DNA of 64,000 nt from Mesorhizobium sp. Root102 (GTDB taxonomy: Bacteria > Pseudomonadota > Alphaproteobacteria > Rhizobiales > Rhizobiaceae), in contig NZ_LMCP01000045.1 in the NCBI RefSeq assembly GCF_001425625.1, positions 131,263-195,262 of the forward strand. Reading direction: 5' to 3'. The first letter of the stretch is position 1. Each line of letters begins with the position of its first letter. Positions 60,999-64,000 of this stretch are shown here, in pieces. The translations under genes and the position numbers were made by a program. Under the pieces are notes generated by a model. The model ran no database searches, was not told the DNA's origin, and saw only the letters and a program-made list of their open reading frames with translations.

Positions 60999-61937
60999 TC
61001 ACACCGCCAATCTGGCCACGGCCTCCATCCGCTCTTGAAAGACCTCATGCAACCGAGTGAGGAAGGCCCGCACGGCCGGGTTGGTGCGGCGGCTTTCCGG
61101 CCAGAGTGCGGTGATATTGTGCCGCTTCACGGCGAATTCGGACAGCACCGGTACGAGCTCGCCACGCGCCACATAGGGCGCTGCAATAAAGGTCGCGCTG
61201 ATGCCGATCCCGCCGCCGGCCGCGAGTGTCGCGACCAGCGCATCGCTCATGTCGACAACGATGCCGGACGGCGGCACGATCTCGATCATTCGATCGCCGA
61301 TCCGAAAAGGCCAGTGCAAAGCCTGGCCCGTGCTCTGGTAGCGGAGGTTGACGGTGTCGTGCCCCTCCAGTTCGTCCGGGTGCATCGGGGTGCCACGCGC
61401 TGCCAGATAGGCTGGCGATGCGAAGGCGCAGAGCCGATGCGGTGCGAGCCTGCGCGACAACAGCCGCGAGTCTGCGAGGTCGCCAATGCGTACCGCGATG
61501 TCGATCCCTTGCTCGATGATATCTACGATCTGGTCGTTCAGCCGCAGATCTACCGTCACCTTGGGATAGAGCTTGCGGAACGCCGGCAGCGCGGGCGCTA
61601 TCACATGGAGGCCGATCGGCAGCGGCGCTGCTATCCGCAAGGTGCCTGAAGGCTCGGAGCGCGCCGTCATCGCGACCTGCTCTATCTCTTCCACATCGCG
61701 CAGCAGTCTGAGCGCGCGCTCATGCAGCTCGCGGCCCTCTGGCGTGAGGGTCAGCGAGCGGGTCGTGCGTGTGAAGAGTGAAATCCCCAAATGCTGTTCG
61801 AGCCGCTGCACGCTCTTGCTGACGGCCGAGGGCGAGATCGACAGGGAACGGGCAGCAGCGGTGTAGCTCCCGATCGACCCAGCACGGGCGAATGCGACCA
61901 AGCCAGTCAATCGATCCAAAGCGATATGTTCCTTCAT
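60999..61937 (-). CDS. LysR-family transcriptional regulator
   Basis: A 312-residue LysR protein. The helix-turn-helix is SYTAAARSLSISPSAVSKSV (about 24-43), with the usual effector domain after residue 90. It is divergent from the oxidoreductase gene at 62029, its probable target. Its N-terminal motif AFARAGSIGSYTAAARSL fits the subgroup linked to quinone oxidoreductases and dehydrogenases. Confidence 0.92.
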   Translation of the reverse strand: MKEHIALDRLTGLVAFARAGSIGSYTAAARSLSISPSAVSKSVQRLEQHLGISLFTRTTRSLTLTPEGRELHERALRLLRDVEEIEQVAMTARSEPSGTLRIAAPLPIGLHVIAPALPAFRKLYPKVTVDLRLNDQIVDIIEQGIDIAVRIGDLADSRLLSRRLAPHRLCAFASPAYLAARGTPMHPDELEGHDTVNLRYQSTGQALHWPFRIGDRMIEIVPPSGIVVDMSDALVATLAAGGGIGISATFIAAPYVARGELVPVLSEFAVKRHNITALWPESRRTNPAVRAFLTRLHEVFQERMEAVARLAV

Positions 61938-61943
61938 GGAACT

Positions 61944-61966
61944 ATTGAAACGAATTCCGAAGCAAT
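61944..61966. promoter_or_regulatory. Imperfect palindrome in the LysR/oxidoreductase divergent region
   Basis: ATTG (61944-61947) and CAAT (61963-61966) bound a 23-base imperfect palindrome with CGAATTCCG at its centre. It sits 7 bases before the LysR start and 63 bases before the oxidoreductase start, a reasonable place for an autoregulatory LysR site. Confidence 0.4.
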
Positions 61967-62028
61967 TATCAACCTTGCGGCTTGGACATATGTGCCTTCA
62001 GCAATGATACTTTCCCATGGAGGTTCCA

Positions 62029-63045
62029 GTGAGCGATATAATGAAGGCGGTCCGGCTACACGTATTCGGCGGTCCCGAGGTGCTGCGCTATGAAGATGCG
62101 CCGAAACCTGAGCTAGATTCGGGCGAGGTGCTCGTCCGCGTTCACGCCATCGGTATCAATCCTCCCGACTGGTACCTGCGCGACGGGTACAAGATGCTTC
62201 CTCCCGAGTGGCAACCGCAGGTGTCCTTTCCCATCATTCCGGGAACGGACATATCGGGGGTTGTCGTAGCGGTCGCCAAGGATGTCGAGATCTTCTCCGT
62301 CGGAGACGAAGTATACTCGATGGTTCGCTTCCCCGTGGGCCTTGCGGGGGGCAGCAAGGCTTATGCCGAGTATGTCAGCGTGCCGGCGTTGGAACTTGCG
62401 CTCAAGCCGGCCGGCATTGATCATGTGCATGCCGCCGGAGCGCCGATGTCGCTGCTCACCGCGTGGCAGTTCCTGATCGAGTTGGGGCACAATGAACCGA
62501 ACCCGCTTCAGCCCAACCAGCATGAGCCGGTGCCACTCAAGGGGAAGACCGTCCTGGTAAACGGCGCCGCAGGCGGTGTGGGGCACTTCGCCGTGCAGAT
62601 AGCGAAACTGAAAGGTGCGCACGTCATCGCCGTGGCATCGGGCAAACATGAGTCGCTGCTACGCGATCTCGGCGCCGACGAGTTCATCGACTACACCAAA
62701 ACGCCGCCCGAGGACGCGGCCCATGACATCGACCTTGTCGTCGATGCCCTTGGCGGACCGAGCACCGGGCGTTTCCTGCGCACGCTTAAGCGCGGCGGTG
62801 CATTGTTCCCAGTGTTCCCCCTGGGCTTCTCCGGTGCGGAGGAGGCCGAGAAGCTGGGCGTCACGGTTTCGGCCACCCAGGTCCGTTCGAGCGGGGCTCA
62901 GTTGAGGGAAGTCGCCCGCTTCCTCGATGACGGGACGATCCGCGTCGTCCTGGACAGCGTCTATCCGCTTGCCGACGCTTGCAAGGCCCACGCGCGGGCA
63001 GCCCAAGGGCACATTCAAGGCAAGATCGTGCTCAACGTGGATTGA
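62029..63045 (+). CDS. NADPH:quinone reductase-like zinc-independent oxidoreductase
   Basis: A 338-residue medium-chain dehydrogenase of the quinone oxidoreductase group. The nucleotide motif NGAAGGVGHFAVQIA is near residue 185. Zinc-binding Cys clusters are absent, as usual for this group. GTG 62029 lies 5 bases after GGAGG (62019-62023); ATG 62041 is too far from it and ATG 62017 overlaps it. It probably detoxifies a quinone or enone and is controlled by the divergent LysR. Confidence 0.88.
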   Translation: MSDIMKAVRLHVFGGPEVLRYEDAPKPELDSGEVLVRVHAIGINPPDWYLRDGYKMLPPEWQPQVSFPIIPGTDISGVVVAVAKDVEIFSVGDEVYSMVRFPVGLAGGSKAYAEYVSVPALELALKPAGIDHVHAAGAPMSLLTAWQFLIELGHNEPNPLQPNQHEPVPLKGKTVLVNGAAGGVGHFAVQIAKLKGAHVIAVASGKHESLLRDLGADEFIDYTKTPPEDAAHDIDLVVDALGGPSTGRFLRTLKRGGALFPVFPLGFSGAEEAEKLGVTVSATQVRSSGAQLREVARFLDDGTIRVVLDSVYPLADACKAHARAAQGHIQGKIVLNVD

Positions 63046-63119
63046 AGGCCGAAGCTTGAAGGATCGTCCTTTCGCTGGCGCCTCGTCGCGAAAGTGAAAG
63101 CTATGGAAGAAGCAGCTTG

Positions 63120-63542
63120 ATGACCACGGACGCAAAGATCTGCCACGGAACGAAGGCTTGGTTTGAGATGGTGGGGACGTTGATGAGCGAAGTGGCTTCG
63201 CAGTCCGGACTTTCGCCAGAACTCAATCTTTCGCTGGTTGAGCGCTACACTGACGGAGTCGAACTGTCCGAAGGCCTTGTCCAAGGCCTTCGCTTCGACA
63301 TCCTCAGGGGCAAGCCGTCGTTCAGGGTTGGGGCGCGGCGGGACGAGTGGGCGGACGTGATGATCGAGATAACGGCCGCGGCAGCGCGGAAGTTGAACAG
63401 ACTACGCAGCGCCGATCCGAACTATACCGCCGCGCTCGAAGGCTTTTTGAGCACGGGTGAGATGCGGGTGCAGGGCGACCCTTCGCGCATGGGTGGCTGG
63501 CTGAACGCGGTACACGATCGGATCGTGAATCGTACAATTTAG
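63120..63542 (+). CDS. Small protein of unknown function, weakly SCP2-like
   Basis: A 140-residue protein. Its length and the C-terminal GEMRVQGDPSRMGGWLNAVHD pattern recall SCP2 sterol-carrier-like proteins, which bind hydrophobic ligands. I cannot confirm this from sequence alone. ATG 63120 is preferred; a GGAAGAAG lies 9 bases upstream. It may be co-transcribed with the oxidoreductase 74 bases upstream. Confidence 0.65.
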   Translation: MTTDAKICHGTKAWFEMVGTLMSEVASQSGLSPELNLSLVERYTDGVELSEGLVQGLRFDILRGKPSFRVGARRDEWADVMIEITAAAARKLNRLRSADPNYTAALEGFLSTGEMRVQGDPSRMGGWLNAVHDRIVNRTI

Positions 63543-63904
63543 CGCGCGAGATGGGGACGGAACTTCTGCCTGAACTGCTGATCGCGGATGATCCTCACCA
63601 GGAAGACTGGAGGGAGTAGAGGAGAGCAACGTGGAGGCGTGCTCCCTTTGCAATCTTGTTCTCGGAAGGCGACCGTCTTGCAATGATCACTTTGATCCAG
63701 GCACTGGCGCTGAACGACGGTCGCTTTCGGATTACCTCTCAGCCGTGCGGAACGCCGACTGGGGGTCGAAATCCGAAGTTCAAACTGAGATGCCGCCCAA
63801 GACCGCTTGCCTTGACAAAGGCGGCCTCTCATGCGCTTTTCGCGCAAATTTCGAGCCGGCCCGTCGGCCCCGTAACCCAGCACCCCGGACTTTTACCAAT
63901 GACA
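63543..63904. other. Gene-free region upstream of aspS
   Basis: I find no convincing gene here. A CTTGACA at 63811-63817 is a strong -35 sequence, but the bases 17-18 downstream are a poor -10, so it is only a candidate aspS promoter with a leader of about 60 bases. Confidence 0.45.
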
Positions 63905-64000
63905 ATGCACCGTTACCGAAGCCATACCTGTGCCCAGTTGAGGAAGAGCGACGTCGGATCGACCGTTCGCCTGTCGGGCTGGGTGCATCGCGTGCGCGAT
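63905..64000 (+). CDS. aspS: Aspartyl-tRNA synthetase, first 32 codons (cut by window edge)
   Basis: The frame reads MHRYRSHTCAQLRKSD and continues to LSGWVHRVRD at the edge. This is the typical bacterial AspRS N-terminus, the start of the OB-fold anticodon-binding domain. An ATG two codons earlier (63899) is also possible. It probably aminoacylates tRNA-Asp; whether it is discriminating cannot be told from this part. Confidence 0.92.
   Translation, partial: MHRYRSHTCAQLRKSDVGSTVRLSGWVHRVRD

Noticed and set aside
60856..61002. GTG start of the MFS gene overlapping the LysR stop (GTGA)
   Set aside because: The overlap is suggestive of coupling, but the extra 49 residues are Trp/Pro-rich and precede a normal first helix, so I kept 60855 and list this as an alternative.
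63539..63883. Reverse-strand open frame upstream of aspS
   Set aside because: The product is rich in Arg and Cys without domain features, as expected for a non-coding frame in this GC content.
1..64000. CRISPR arrays, insertion sequences, prophage or rRNA genes
   Set aside because: I saw no regular spacer-repeat array, no transposase, integrase or phage structural gene, and no rRNA sequence.

Overview
The window is GC-rich chromosomal DNA from an alphaproteobacterium of the order Hyphomicrobiales (Rhizobiales), most likely Mesorhizobium or a close relative. The main reasons are the very large cyclic beta-1,2-glucan synthase NdvB beside its exporter NdvA, the StcD-like demethylase, the hut operon with both HutF and HutG, and a family of short palindromic intergenic repeats (core AAAAGTG...CGGTTTT) common in that genus. 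That repeat link is from memory. I see no insertion sequence, prophage, CRISPR array or rRNA. There is one tRNA (Gln, CUG anticodon).

Layout. 1-2273: the N-terminal part of mutL and a LysR regulator. 2365-9497: quaternary-amine/N-methyl catabolism, with a trimethylamine methyltransferase-family gene, a family-5 solute-binding protein, a 20-codon relic of a second methyltransferase gene, two tandem secreted paralogues, queF and an StcD-like demethylase. 9635-15396: a small membrane protein with a divergent MarR regulator, a GGDEF-EAL protein, and the threonine pair kbl-tdh. 15406-21876: tyrosine/homogentisate degradation (MarR, hmgA, an MBL-fold protein, a fumarylacetoacetase-family gene, hpd, Lrp); maleylacetoacetate isomerase is not here. 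21889-26492: two YeeE/YedE-type sulfur transporters with a DUF442 protein, a zinc-type ABC transporter behind a Zur-like box, and a RidA protein. 26643-34720: the hut regulon, hutF-hutC divergent from hutI-H-G-U-D across a perfect HutC-type palindrome; together they give the five-step route from histidine to glutamate.

34989-45890 holds ndvB and ndvA. After that come a solitary ccmC, a D-threonine aldolase-like gene, a D-lyxose isomerase-like gene, a small patch with two unknown genes next to the tRNA, a flippase-like membrane protein, a Ppx/GppA phosphatase with a long basic N-terminus, rlmE, an MFS pump, guaB, two small membrane proteins, rnd, a second MFS protein, a LysR/oxidoreductase divergent pair, an unknown small protein, and the first 32 codons of aspS at the right edge.

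The two observations I consider most worth following are (i) a structured leader with an intrinsic terminator and a mutually exclusive anti-terminator directly in front of guaB, which looks like an undescribed attenuator or riboswitch, and (ii) the relic methyltransferase tail at 5648-5707, which implies that an ABC transporter plus a second methyltransferase were deleted, leaving an orphan binding protein. Several operators can also be read directly: direct repeats for two MarR regulators, a HutC palindrome, a Zur box and Lrp-like palindromes.
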